From Aurifilum marmelostoma (lineage: Eukaryota > Ascomycota > Sordariomycetes > Diaporthales > Cryphonectriaceae), in contig JAMXSV010000017.1 in the NCBI GenBank assembly GCA_027559495.1, forward strand, positions 620,001-684,000: 64,000 nucleotides of DNA, in the 5' to 3' direction. This document shows, in pieces, positions 13,601-25,042 of this stretch. Position 1 is the stretch's first letter. Every line of letters starts with the position of its first letter. The notes beneath the pieces were generated by a model, which was given only the letters and a program-made list of their open reading frames with translations, had not been told where the DNA came from and ran no database searches. A program made the position numbers and the translations under genes.

Positions 13601-14736
13601 TTCCTTTTCCATTCTCATTATGGATCATGAATCCTTTTCGCTGTATGATCAAGGTCCAAGCAGGATCTGACCCGACCCGGCCGTAAAATCTAAGCAGAGA
13701 ATTATCTGCTCCGAAGGAGGGGGGAGGAGGGGGCGAGAAGAAGACAAAACCATGCTATTGTACATACACACAAACAAACTACCCGGGTTGACTACTTGAT
13801 AGGGTCAAGCCTACCGTATCCTGCTGCTCTCTTATTACGTGACCCCTGCCAATGCATTCATTCCCACATGGCCGACAACAGTCGGGGTCCAGGTTGTCTG
13901 CGTTTTCGCCCGAGTATCATCATCATCATCAATCGATCAATCATCATTATCATTATTATTATCATGTCGCCCTCAGTATTCAGCATTCTTGCTACACCCA
14001 CAGGGATTTGAGTTTCGCAGGCCTCCCCTCTCCTATCTTTCCCTGCAAATATGTGATGTCAGATAACAGCAGACCATGTTGATCACCAAAGTCTTTATTG
14101 TACTTGCTCACTATGGGAACTGATCGATCGACCTGACGGTAATGAGCGCCGTGGAGCTGGGGTAGTACTAACAATGTTCATCCCAACTCCAGTGGTGGGT
14201 CCCAAGAGGGTGGATCGTCTAATGCAGGAACAGCGCCCAGCCTCACCAATGGCGAGTGTGATTTGCTTGATCCACTGCAAAGAGGAGCTCTCTACCGAGA
14301 CTACCCAAAATAAATTAAGATGGGGAAGAGGGGGGAGGGAAAAAAAAAAGAAAAAGAAAAATGAGAAAAATGAGTGGCCAGACCGCACGGCACAACTGTG
14401 GACGAATCCAAACGCAGCACACAGCGGGGCCCAGCACAGCCTGGCACCTGGCACACAACTGGACAGGACCTTGGCAGGCAGGTTGCCCCTACTGTATGAT
14501 GGCAGTAACAAAACAACCTTGGACCAACTACGAACCCCACCTTGCAATCTACTCGCCAAGCATACGCTTGCTCCTCACTCCAGGGAACCCAAATGCAATG
14601 TGAATTGTCTTAGCAATCCAAGGGCTAGACGTTAATCTCGTTGGCCCCAAAGGATCCCCCAACACTCGAGATTTCTTCTCCCTTTGATTTTGCGCAGGCC
14701 TCCTCCTGAGACAAAGACTCACTAGATTGTGACGTC
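10675..14736. other. Gene-free divergent spacer
   Basis: A 4 kb region between the minus-strand membrane sensor and the plus-strand hydrolase. The 5' end of the sensor gene, possibly with a missing first exon, must lie in its left part; CT/GA-rich blocks near 11450-11750 look like leader or promoter sequence. It holds a G12 run at 11899-11910, a poly-T run near 12764, an ATC/ATT trinucleotide repeat at about 13916-13965, and purine-rich A/G tracts near 14325-14375. Frames such as 13029-13472 lack any recognisable domain and were not called. Confidence 0.55.
13916..13965. repeat. ATC/ATT trinucleotide microsatellite
   Basis: An imperfect run of ATC and ATT triplets in the gene-free spacer, interrupted by two ATCGATCAATC units. 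It codes for nothing I can recognise. Confidence 0.75.
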
Positions 14737-17055
14737 ATGGGCCGGCCTCCAGGTGCTGCTGATCCTCCTCCACAACCTCCTCCTTATCCTCCTCCGCCAG
14801 CAGGCTCACCGCCAGCCTCGCCGCCGCCGCCATGGTCTCCTCCGCTTGTCTCACCGGATCCGGCCGGTCAGACATGGCAGCCTCCCGGCTCCGCTGCCTC
14901 GGGTGCTGCCCTCTACCCGCAATATGCCTGGCACACCGAATCAGACCCGCGGTCGTCGAGCACACACTCGCTGGTGCCCTCGCTCCGAGGCGATGAGGAC
15001 CGGAGGACCTTGTTAGTGGTCTACATCCATGGGTTCATGGGCGACAACACTTCGTTCCAGTCTTTCCCGGCCCACGTCCACAGCTACCTGAAGGCGGCCC
15101 TGGCAGAATCTCACGTTATCCACTCCAAGATCTACCCACGCTATAAGACCTATAAGGCTATTGATGTTGCCAGGGATAACTTTAGCAAGTGGCTCGAGCC
15201 TCATGAGTCCGACACCACTGATGTCGTTCTTGTCGGCCACTCGATGGGAGGCCTGCTGGCTGCTGATGTGGCATTGATGGTAAGAAGAGCTTTGTCGTTC
15301 ACACAGATGAGAACCCTCGGACGAGCTGCTAAACCTTCAACAACACCATAGCCAACGTCAAATCCCATTCCCGGGCACCCTTTGAAACACCGGATCTTGG
15401 GAACGATCTCCCTCGATGCTCCACTGCTGGGCCTGCATCCTGGTATCATAAAATCCGGTATAGCGAGCCTCTTCCGCAAGGCTCCGGATTCTCCTGGAAA
15501 GGGCCAGGAGCTGGCCGAGGGCCTGGCCTCCCAGAACGCATCGGGGTCTATCAGCACGCCGAGCTTCTCGACAGAAGGCGCGAGCTCGTCAGGGATGACA
15601 TCGACAACCCCGCTGACGGCCATCTCGTCGGATTCGTCAAGACCAGACCCAACTTACAATCCCCCGTTCTGGAACGACGTGCAGTTTGTCGACAGGGGGT
15701 GGTTGAGGAATGTGGCTCACTTCGCAAAGAAGCACTACTCAGAGGGACTCTTCACCTCCACATACCAACACCTGCTGTCCCATCTCGAGTTTGGTGCTTG
15801 TCTCGCCGACTACTCATCGCTTAACAGCAGGTACAACAGGATCCGACAGCTTGAGGATGTTGACGAGCTGAACGCAGGAGGCCAAGGAGAGCCTGGGCAG
15901 GTAAGGGTCCGTTTCATCAATTATTACACCGTGTCGACCGGCATACCAAAAAAGCCACCGACGCCGAAACGTGCCCAAACGCACCTGCGCCCCGAATTGC
16001 CCGAATCTCAGCAATCGGCACACGGCAGCTCTGGAGCATCCACACCTCGGATATCTATCGAGGATTATAGCGATGGGGAGAGGCCGCAAACGATGCAGCT
16101 CTTGGACCCAGTGCCGGAGCCCGACACCGAACCTGTGCAAGTTCCAGCGACCGGGACAGCGCCGACGGAGGACGCCAGCAAGGAGAAGACACCAAGCTGC
16201 CTAGGCGACGGGAAAGACGCAGCCAACGACCAAGAAGATGACGGGAACGGAACAGTTTCGACCCCGGCGGCACTACCGACCGCAGAAGCAACAAGCGCTG
16301 ATGACCCAGACAACAATCTACCGGCAATACCAGCTCTACCCGAACCACCAGAGGCTCCCGACTTCGAGCGTTACACAGACAAGGACGCTAGAAAACAAGC
16401 AGAGAAGGAATACAAGCGGTTGCGAAAGACGTACGACACAGCAGTCAAGGATCGCGAGAAAGCTCTGAAGGAGAGGCAGAAACTGGTCGAGAAGCGACGC
16501 AAGAAGGCGCAGAAAGACGCAGAGAAGCGGCACAAGGACGAAGAGAAGCGCCGGAAGGAAGAAGCAAAGCGGCTCGCCAAGGAGCAGAAAGCGCAGGACG
16601 ATGCTGAGCAGGCCAGCGCCCGCGCACAGGTCGCCAGCGCGTCGCAGGCGCAGGCCCTACAGAGGCAGCTGACCGAGCTGGCGTTGCGCGACGCGCTGCC
16701 GGACGGTGGCAGTAGCAGCAACAGCCCCTCCCTGTCACCTCAAACCACACGCGACTCTCTCTCCTCTCCACCGCCGCACACCAGAGCGGCGCCGGCGGCG
16801 CCAGAAGGGTCTAACGGCGGAAGAGGAAAGGGAAAGAAGCTCCACAAATTCTGCATGGTCCCGCAAAAGACCAACGGCGTCCGGGACTCGTGCTGGGTTC
16901 AGGTGTACATGGAGGGCGTGGACGAGGTCGGTGCGCATTGCGGGCTGTTTTTCCCGGGCCCGCACTACGAGAAGCTCGTAGGCGACGTCGGGTCGAGGAT
17001 TGCCGGGTGGATGCAGAACGATATGTCTTTGAGGGCTATACGAGCTCTGGACTGA
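14737..17055 (+). CDS. alpha/beta serine hydrolase (DUF676/lipase-like) with coiled coil
   Basis: Predicted serine esterase or lipase; the substrate is unknown. Exons 14737-15279 and 15352-17055 join in phase 0 for 748 codons. The intron (72 bp) runs GTAAGA to CCATAG. It is a multiple of three but contains an in-frame stop, so it must be removed. Order: Pro-rich leader (residues 1-60), an oxyanion-type VYIHGFMG near residue 95, the nucleophile elbow GHSMGG at about 166-171, and a SLDAPLLGLHPG segment just after the splice. An acidic, Pro-rich linker follows, then a strongly charged K/E/R helix (about 525-605) that should form a coiled coil, and a conserved-looking C-terminus. A GPHYEKL segment near the end is a possible site for the catalytic histidine; that is inference. 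There is no signal peptide, so a cytosolic or membrane-surface location is likely. Confidence 0.85.
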
Positions 17056-18549
17056 CCGAACCCAAATAGATGGGTTCCATCCACAACATACATGATTAGT
17101 GCGAGGTCTGTTCTTATTCTGTCCTTCTCAGCAAGAATGGCATGTATACAGAGATAATGGCGAGGGCGTTCTTCTGTTGATTTTCCCTCTTTATTGTCAT
17201 TTTCAATAAAAATTTCCAGACTAGAGCGACAGGCGCGCTCATGAGGAACAAGAAGTGGGCAAAAGGTACATCTGCTGCGTAGATACCCATAACCGCGACA
17301 ATCAAAATCATCGATCAGACAAACGAATCACAAGCCATGCAATCATGTTCTCAAGTTCCCCTTTTTTTTCTTCTTCTTTTTCACAACGTAATTTGCATTC
17401 CATCTATGGCTACGGGGGGAGAGAGGATTCTATCTCAATTCAGCCAAATTCCCATTGCCCTACACGCCCCCTCGCAGAAACACACCATCAGAGCAGCTGT
17501 GTGCGTAATCATCAGAGCACGCCATAGACCAGTAGCACCGATTCCCTCCCATCCGCCAACGAGTCTCGGAATCCAAGCAAACGGGGAAAGGAAGAGAAAG
17601 GGGAATGGGGGTTGGTACACAGGTACCAAGCAAGCACGAGGCAGTCAAACCCTGTGGTCTTCTGCAAGGCTTATGCCACTTCCGTGGCACGCCCTACACT
17701 GTGAACCCCTTGAAGAAGAGAAAAGAGGATCATGAAGAAGTGAAAACCACCGATGAATGCCTGCCAGCCACACCCTCACACCTCCCAAATCCAAAGATAA
17801 ACACTCATATATATAGCCCATCTCACGGACCGTCAGCAGCCATGAGACCGCCTGGCAAGAAGCAAGAGGCGAATTGCCGCAGAGTAAAACAGACCCTTCC
17901 TGAACGCCATGCTTTTCGGTTTAGAGAAATAGAAGGAAAAATCAAAATGCAATAGGGAGGTAACGAGAAATTCTTATCCTTGGCGACCATGTCTTTAGCA
18001 GTGGTGCCGAAACTCGCAGGGCCTCTCCAGTCATTATTACCGTCAAATCGCGCTGCCATTGCACGCACGCCCTATATGATAGCATTTCTATCAATACCTT
18101 CTCTTCCATGCTCGTTGTTCGTGTGATGTACCGCGTGGAGGTTCATCGACACTCTGTTGTCCCTCTGCCAAGAATGCCGAGGTACGTAAGTTTAAGGTTT
18201 CCCATCAACGTATGGAAATCGGAAGACAGACAACAGATCGGAAGGTCGATCCGAGCTGCTGATCCAGCGGAGAACCATCCCGCTGTCTAAACAAACAACC
18301 CTGCTCCCCCGGGCTCGTCTTCATTTCGTAACGGTCATCGAATGATGTGATCTTCGCATGCTTGCTTGGCTGCTTGCCTGGCTCGTCGGTCGTGAGACTC
18401 GGTAGGTCGGCTACAGGATGCAAACTGAATGCTTCGTCCATGGTTGAAGCCCACGCAGGAGACCTGCAAGCCCTTTGGGGTGAAAAGGCTTCATGATACG
18501 ACGTAGACGACAGCCGGTCATCAGCTGCCGTCGACTCGAGGTCGGTCGT
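17056..18549. other. Convergent 3' spacer
   Basis: A 1.5 kb interval between the 3' ends of the plus-strand hydrolase and minus-strand MED19. It holds AT-rich and poly-pyrimidine patches, including a T-rich block near 17360-17385. Short open frames on both strands have no recognisable motifs. It probably holds the two 3' UTRs. Confidence 0.5.
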
Positions 18550-19652
18550 TCAGGCACCCAGCATGCCCGGGCCGGCGTGGCCAAACATCTGGCGGGGTGT
18601 ACCAACGCGGGACGGAGCAGTCTGTAGCGTGTCAGCACATCATGTGACGATACAAAGATGTAGGCGGAGGAGGTTGAGGCTCTAAGCACCTTCTTTCTCC
18701 GCTTGGTGCCCTCGCCTTCACCGGTCGAGTAGCCCGTATCAGCGCCCGTCTCCTCGTCCTGAAAGCCATCGCCGTAGCCCTCAAAGCTGTTATCACCATA
18801 GCTCCTCTTCTTGTTGGCCCTGCGCGGCCGGGCAGCGTCCTGGCCCCCGGGTGCCTGGCCCTTGAGCCTAGGAGCTGCGCCGCCGCTGCCAGGGTGCAAG
18901 GGAGTGCCAGGCGCCGTCACCTTGGGGGTGCCCCTGGCGCCGCGGTCCCCTGCGAAGTCTGCCAGTACTGAGCCGTCCCACTTGTCCTTGGCTATAGGAC
19001 CACGGGCCATGGTGGTGGCCTTGGTCAGAGCCCGCTGCACCTCGGGCTTCAGACCATTCTCGATCTCCTGTTCCTTCTCGAACAAGACGTGCCACTCCGT
19101 TGGCGGGCAGTCAATCAAGCTCAGGAAGCCATCTCGGTCGTTGGGCTCCTTCTTAACGGCGTCAAAGTGTCCTGTCAGCCCGAGCTTCTTAATCTGGCCC
19201 TTGTAGGTCTTCCGCATGGCGTTCTTTGTGCCGTCGGGAAGAACCCGAGCGACCTCTGCCGCGATGCCGGTCAGGCCATACATCTCGAAAAGATCCTCGG
19301 AGAGGTTCGGCTGCGTCGGCGTCCACGTCTTCTGGAGCAACAGGTACTTTTCGCCAACGTCCTCGTGAATCGCCTGCATGCTCGGCATGCCGTCATCGAT
19401 GTGCACTCGCTTCTCACGGTCCTGCTCGCCCGTGTCGCCCTGCTCCCGCTTGCGCTTCTGGGGAGAGTCTTCGCCCATGACTACGTCGTGATTGGATTCG
19501 GAGGGAAGGCCGCTGCCATTTACGCTGTGGGCGGGGGTGGGCAGCGCGGTTGTGAAGGATGACATGGTGCTCTGGACACTCGAGGCAGGGTCCGCGGTGC
19601 TGGGAGAATGTTGTGACGGGCTCTGCGGCGTCTGAGGATGAAGTGATGACAT
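18550..19652 (-). CDS. MED19: Mediator complex subunit 19 (Rox3)
   Basis: Subunit of the Mediator head module, which bridges activators and RNA polymerase II in the nucleus. Exons 19652-18690 and 18621-18550 join in phase 0, giving 344 residues; the 68-bp intron runs GTGCTTAG to GCTACAG with a GCTGAC branch. The Rox3 core is clear in the middle: LFEMYGLTGIAAEVARVLP, then KTYKGQIKKLGLTGHFDAVKK, then the CPPTEWHVLFEKEQEIENGL region. The N-terminus is Ser/Pro/Gln-rich. The C-terminus is basic, with RRANKKRSYGDNSFEGYGDGF and a KRRKK end just before the splice, then GTPRQMFGHAG. I chose the ATG at 19652 (MSSLHPQTPQSP) because it fits fungal Med19 starts. The frame is open to an ATG at 19835 that would add 61 unconserved-looking residues. 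Confidence 0.9.
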
Positions 19653-21942
19653 GTTGTCTCTCGCAGTCCTCCGTCGACCGTCGATCAAGGATGGCGTCAG
19701 CGGGCCCGTGGGTGATTGTCCAAGTCTGCTCTCCTCGCGATCAACGTTTGCGTGAGAGCCTCGGCAATGAGCCGGGGCGTCGAGCGACAGAGACGGCGAC
19801 GGGACAGCCGGTGAGGCTGCTTCCGTGTGTGTCACTCTCTGGAATCGGCTGGGAGCGACGTGCGATAGAGGGTGATCGGGGTGTTCGAGGCAGGCGGGTG
19901 CGGTGGTGACGAGGAGCGTAAGATTGAAGGGTGGGTTTTTGGTGCCTGTGGCGAGTCGCGCTTTCTAGCGGCGGCGGTCGCTGGGCGGGTTCGAGACGAC
20001 CGACATGCACCACAAAAAGCCGGAGAGGATCGAGAAGACGATGTCGCGATTCAATTCCTCGTGTTTTTGACCGTGTGCGCAGCGGCGTGTGCGGGTGGCT
20101 GGATGGTTGCTCGGCTGCGTGTGGGATGTTGTCAAGGGGAAAGAAAGGCGGCAAGGGAAGTTGGGTTGATGGGTGGAGATCCAAGGCAGATCGGGAGTCC
20201 AGTCCAGCCCAGTCCGGTCTGGTTGTGCACGGACCAATTCAGCCTCCCCCACGCCCTCCGTCGTAGCACTGCAGTCAGTGTACGTACTGTAGTAAGTACT
20301 ACAGTATATGACAGTGGTGTGTACCCAAGTACCCGGCTCATGCACGTCACGTCAGCAGCAACAACCGTAAGAAAAAGAGCACTGCCACTACACACTTTCC
20401 ACGACTGTCAACTTGGCTTCCGTCGTTCTCTTTTCTTTCTTTGCCTTCTGCCTGTCGTGTTTATTCGCAATGACCGACTTATTTCTTCTCGACACCTACG
20501 TTCGTGAAGTGGAAAGGAAAGACGAGAAAAGAAGATAACCGAACAAAGGTGGAAAGGAAGAGATCGGAAATAAAAATAAAGATAAAAAATGAGAGAAGTA
20601 GAGAGTGACACATGGAGACAAGACAAGGCAAGATTAAAGATACCCTCCCTTGTCCAATGAGAATTAAAACCAGCCATATCTTCAAAGCCCGCCACTGCTC
20701 AAAAGGGAACAAAGCACAAGCAAGATTCAAAAAAGAAAGCCTGGAGTCATTTCTCCAAGTGAAGACCACAACCATATCCAAAGACATGGATGCCATTGTG
20801 GCAAACACTGGAAGAGGAGGGTTGGGGTCGAGAAAAGGGGGGAGGGGTTTGAAATACTTGAAAGGAGGGCATGGGCAAAGACAAGAAGGTTTGTTGTTGG
20901 AGGAGCGTGGAAAATTGCAGGTACGGAATTGGTGAACAGCAGCGCCTCTTATAATCACTTGAGAGCAAGCACTTATGTAGGGGCGCAAGATATTTAGTAT
21001 GCCATGCTAAATTGCATGATCATAGCATACCCTACTTTCAATCTAGATTTATTACAAAGTGTAGAGTGCTCGTTTGTTTTAAAGCAAACCATCCTAGCGA
21101 GTAAATACTTTACTTACTCAATCAGCTTCCGCAACCCCCGGCCTTCAGCATTCCGGTCACTTCCAGTGTGAAAGCAGATTAATGGCAGCATCAGACTCCC
21201 AAGAACTTGCTGTAGGCGATATAGCATGTGGAACCTTCTAAGCTATTCGAGACAGGCTGGCATATCCTCAAGTCTTCTGGAGCCTCATAGGTGAAAAAGC
21301 CGGAAGGGGGCGGTTGCTTGCGGTGTACCCCCAGAATTCTTCTCATTCCACTGGCTGCAGCACAAATCAATCAGACCTGGCTCCGATTAGCAGGTCTTGT
21401 GCGGTTCCACCACACCGCTCTATTAGATATATGTAAATGTTTGAATCTTTTCTGGAAGTCAGTTCTTGCAGGTTATGTCTGACTTGATGCAGTCGCAGCC
21501 AGCCGCCATGGACGGGCTTCAAGCCCAACATGGTCTGTGTTCGCTCTGCGCAGCTGTCGACTTCGACTTTTTTACGCGCCCCGATCGTGGGCCAACTAAA
21601 CCGATGGGCAGCTGGAGAGAGTCTCATCGGTCAGCCTCCCTTTGTGCGACAGAGTTCCTGCGCAGTACAACTCTTCGAGTCCGGATGAGGATAGACACAT
21701 GTTCGGCGAGGGTGACGCGGCAAATGACGCTCTCTTGTTTTGTGGGCAAGCCGGCCCAATGATCTCCGTGGAATTGGTCCTCGCGTGGGAAAAAAAAAAA
21801 AACATGCATCACAGAACACGGATCTTGCAATATGACTGTAGCGAGCTCCGGAGCCAGCAGAGCTGATGTGGTCCGGCTGATTGATGTCAGAAACCCCTAC
21901 ATACATAAAGATGCTGACGTGAATGTACAAGCGCTCGAAAAT
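19653..21942. other. Spacer upstream of MED19 with AT-rich patch
   Basis: A 2.3 kb interval. The part next to MED19 is its 5' leader and promoter. A perfect inverted repeat lies at 20285-20306. CT/GA-rich blocks occur at 20410-20620. An AT-rich patch at about 20980-21120 begins the stretch that leads into the HET relic. I see no intact gene. Confidence 0.5.
20285..20306. repeat. Perfect 10-bp inverted repeat, 2-bp loop
   Basis: Arms TACTGTAGTA and TACTACAGTA are exact reverse complements separated by AG. The repeat sits about 630 bp upstream of the MED19 start. It could form a cruciform or be a dimeric protein-binding site; no factor is implied. Confidence 0.7.
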
Positions 21943-22683
21943 TTGGTCCTGACTCACGTCTGGGGAGGACCATCAGTCCAGAAATGCCAGATCAGTTGCT
22001 AGAACAAGGACGAGCTCAGCAAAGCGGACAGCTTGTCCAGAGAGAACCTCTGAAAGACCATAGCTGACGCCATGCCCCCACCGGCTCATCGGGGTATCGA
22101 TACCTCTGGATTCGTATCCTGCAGCACGACCCACTGAATAATATAATTCATCTCGCTTTCATGAGCCAGACATATAAGCAGGCCGTGCTTACCATCATCG
22201 CAGCTTCTGGGGACGATGCATCAGCAGGCCTCTCGGGCGTCCGCACGCCTCAAACGGACGATTATCATACTGAAACCGGGCAAGTCTTCACGAGGTTACC
22301 ACTATACGCTCATGGATTTTCGATGGGGCCAGCCGCTGATATGTGGGAGGGGTGTGTTGTCCTGCTGCTCAATCTGAGCTATGAAAGTATATACCTCGTC
22401 TTACGGGACTCATCCTTACGCATCATAAGAATCGATAGGGTCCTCGTCGATACGAGAGGTGTCGATGCCAGAAATATTCCATATGGACGTTTTACCAAGT
22501 CTTTAGTGGCTGTCGAAATAGTCTGCGCATGAACGCCAATCCAACCTAAGAACGACTGCGCCTGATGCTAGACGACCAGCTCATCTTCTTCCGGACTGAG
22601 GTCGCCCGCTTCTTCGTCTCAGACCCGTGTCCGAGAAGAATGACGCTCACGCCTTGTCACATGGGTGATGGTATTATGAGCTG
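21943..22683 (+). pseudogene. HET-domain (heterokaryon incompatibility) pseudogene
   Basis: Pieces of a HET-domain protein appear in the correct order but in three frames. HET proteins are fungal NLR-associated or stand-alone triggers of incompatibility cell death. From 21943 (frame 1) the frame reads LTHVWGGPSVQKCQIS, then a TAG, then DELSKADSLSREN, a TGA, and KTIADAM. At about 22092 (frame 3) it reads GYRYLWIRILQHD, then MSQTYKQAVLTIIAASGDDA and SAGLSGVRTP. At about 22559 (frame 2) it reads RLMLDDQLIFFRTEVARFF. These match the usual HET blocks: SHxWGG, LPKTIxDAI, YxWIDxxCIIQ, MxxVYxxAxLTIAA and QERLLxxRxLxF. There are at least two in-frame stops and two frameshifts, so no functional protein is possible. 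The ends are approximate. I did not attempt reconstruction. Confidence 0.8.
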
Positions 22684-23025
22684 AGGGACAAGGCAGACGA
22701 GATCGTGGACGAGACGGATTATTGCGACCCTGGCGAATCTAATGACGAGAGCTGCGTCTAGGTCGAGAAACAGGTTGACTTTTGACTTTGTTCTCGTTGC
22801 GACCAATTCTGCGCCAGACGCACAGGTCGAGATAGTGGTGCTGCAGATCATCTGGCACGCGGGCGTCGCGAGTCGGGTCAGCAGCGCTGTGGTCATCTAG
22901 GCGGCTTGGAGGGCCACAAAACCAGAAAGGCGCCTGATTGCCGTGAAGTGGAAAGTATTCACATTCTTATTAAGTACAGCAGAACCTTGGCGGGATGCAT
23001 TAGTATTCATACTGTACCGGTTTTG

Positions 23026-23039
23026 TAGGGTTAGGGTTA
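23026..23039 (+). repeat. Interstitial telomere-like motif
   Basis: TAGGGTTAGGGTTA, a little over two units of the TTAGGG telomere repeat used by filamentous ascomycetes. It lies between the HET relic and the histone chaperone gene. Confidence 0.6.
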
Positions 23040-23220
23040 AACTAGTACTGGCGCCAATGTGTACCCTTGTACAATACACTAGCACTGCATCAAACTAGGC
23101 AGGCCCCAAACTTTCCGGCTCTTCAGCAGGTTGTCTTCCCTGCTCCTTGCTCCTTCCTCACAAATCACCCAAGACTGGCAGGAGGTCCCCGACTGTGTCT
23201 CTCAATTGAGGGCAGGTAGC

Positions 23221-23229
23221 ATATAAAAG
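23221..23229 (+). promoter_or_regulatory. TATA-like element of NAP-family gene
   Basis: ATATAAAAG, about 128 bp upstream of the ATG at 23357, in the right orientation and followed by pyrimidine-rich leader. Promoter use is inferred from position only. Confidence 0.45.
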
Positions 23230-23356
23230 GCTTCACCTGCAGCTTGCAGCTAACCTCCTCATCCACCCAGCCGCACCCGTCAGGAAACGGCAGACCCGTC
23301 AGGCAGTGTCTCACGCAGATTGCCGACGCTGGCACCCTCACATTGAGATCCTCGAC

Positions 23357-24466
23357 ATGGAGGACTCTACTGTGACCTACGAGGAGCTCAATGATCTGAG
23401 CGCCGAGTTCGACGATGCGGAGACGGAGCTGAGTAAGTGATGGCCCCCTCCACTGTTCACCGGTGTTGCCAATTCCCTCGTCTGGTGCCTGTCTGTCAGC
23501 AACATATACTCAACCTACACCTGGCTTACTCTTGCTTAAACTTCCGTTACAGTCCGCCAGGATGTTCTGGTCAAGGCGCCTCTCTACGAGAAGCGTCAGA
23601 AGCTGGTCGCCCAGATTCCCAACTTCTGGCCGCTTGTCTTCGAACAGGCAGCGCCAGACATCGACGAGTTCATTCAGCCGTCGGACTCGTCTCTGCTCCT
23701 CACATCGCTGACGTCCCTGTCTGTGTCCCGCTTCGAGATGGACGACGGTGGGCAGGGTGACCCCAGGAGCCTGTGCTTCCGGTTCGAGTTCAACGAGAAT
23801 GAGCATTTCGAGGACACAGTCCTCGAGAAGAAGTTCTGGCAGAGACGATCCAAGTCTGGCTGGTCAGGCCTCGTCAGCGAGCCTGTCGAGATCCGCTGGA
23901 AAAAGGGCAAGGATCTGACGGGTGGGCTACTGAGCACGGTGAAGAAGGTCTGGGATGCACGCCAAGCAAAAGCCAAGAACGGTCTCCCCAACAACACCCA
24001 AGAGGGTCTGACGCCGGACGAGAAGGCCCTGAAGAAGAAGATCGAGAACACGGGCCTCGGCGGGATGAGCTTTTTTGCGTGGTTCGGCTACGTTGGCCGT
24101 AATGTGTCGGCGTCGGAGAGCCAGGAGGCTACAGAAAGGGCACGCAAAGAGCGACTCGCCCGACAAGCAGGCAGCGGGCTGGCCAATACCAGTGTCACCG
24201 GCAACGGGGACGATGATCACGGTGGTGACGATGACGACGATGAGGATGACGAGCTGGAGATCTTTCCAGAGGGAGAAAACCTGGCTATTGCCATGTCTGA
24301 GGATCTCTGGCCCAACGCCATCAAGTACTTCACCCAGGCACAGGAGCAGGACGAGGTCAGCGATGATGATTTCGAGTCTGATGTAGGCGATGACGATAAG
24401 GATGCTGAGGAGGAAGAGGCCTACTCAGACCAGGAGCCTCCACCGGCCAAGAGGCTCAAGACTTGA
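23357..24466 (+). CDS. NAP-family histone chaperone (SET/Vps75-like)
   Basis: Binds histones H3-H4 or H2A-H2B during nucleosome assembly; SET/Vps75-type members also act with histone acetyltransferases. Exons 23357-23432 and 23553-24466 give 329 residues. The intron opens GTAAGT and closes GTTACAG, splitting the ATC codon of IRQDVLV. Visible features are the N-terminal dimerisation helix (EELNDLSAEFDDAE through LVKAPLYEKRQKLVAQIPNFW) and the earmuff domain (RFEFNENEHFEDTVLEKKFW, then the VEIRWKKGKDLT strand). A FFAWFGYVG segment then precedes a long, mostly Asp/Glu C-terminal tail ending in a basic PPAKRLK that could be a nuclear localisation signal. The longer acidic tail and overall length fit SET/Vps75 better than canonical Nap1. 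Confidence 0.87.
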
Positions 24467-24617
24467 GGGACGAAATTTCCCGCATGAGAAAAGAAAAAAG
24501 GAGTTCTGGCAAAGCACACACTTGTCGAGGCGGACAGGAACTTTCCGGTGGCAATATGCCGATCATGGTCACGACCTACTCCTAGCCGGCCGGATGTTCA
24601 CTCTCTCTGTCATCGCA

Positions 24618-24666
24618 CGCACACACATACACACACACACTGAGACAGAGAGAGAGAGCGAGAGAA
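24618..24666. repeat. CA/GA dinucleotide microsatellite
   Basis: An ACACAC tract followed directly by a GAGAGA tract in the 3' flank of the NAP-family gene. Confidence 0.75.
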
Positions 24667-25021
24667 TACGGGCGATAAACGAAAACTTGTCAAGCACCAA
24701 ATGTGAAAGGGGCCACAGATGAATGAGCCAGGTCCTAAAAATAAAGATTTAGTCTTGGGAGATCAGCCTGGATTGGATGCTCTGTAAAAGATATTATGAA
24801 CAGTCCATCAGTCAGCCGACCAACGTGGGCTTTTTGGATATCATCAGAACCTTCTTGGCCAGAGTAGTTGGGACGAAGTCAAATGTGGGAATGTTTAAAC
24901 ACGATGACCGCGTTCTTTACCTCGGGCGAGCCAATTGGTGCATGAGGGTAGGGGGTGAATCGCGGGTCGTCTCAGAGCCGAGAGCTTAGAGGCTGGCCCA
25001 GCTCATCTGAGCAGGACGCAT

Positions 25022-25042
25022 ACACACACACACACACACACA
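25022..25042. repeat. AC dinucleotide microsatellite
   Basis: About ten AC units in non-coding DNA. Confidence 0.75.

Larger units (their letters stand above)
22684..23356 (+). other. Spacer upstream of the NAP-family gene
   Basis: It may contain further decayed remains of the HET gene at its left end (a short acidic frame near 22680-22760). It also has a short interstitial telomere-like motif and a TATA-like element. No gene is visible. Confidence 0.5.

Noticed and set aside
14737..19652. A biosynthetic gene cluster
   Set aside because: No PKS, NRPS, terpene or P450 genes occur; the regulator and hydrolase at the left are separated by large gaps and unrelated genes.
21943..22683. Treating the HET region as an intact gene with introns
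   Set aside because: Stops and frame changes do not fall at GT-AG pairs that would restore one frame.
20950..23150. RIP-mutated transposon
   Set aside because: One AT-rich patch only; no transposase, terminal repeats or target duplications seen, and the HET pieces keep normal GC.
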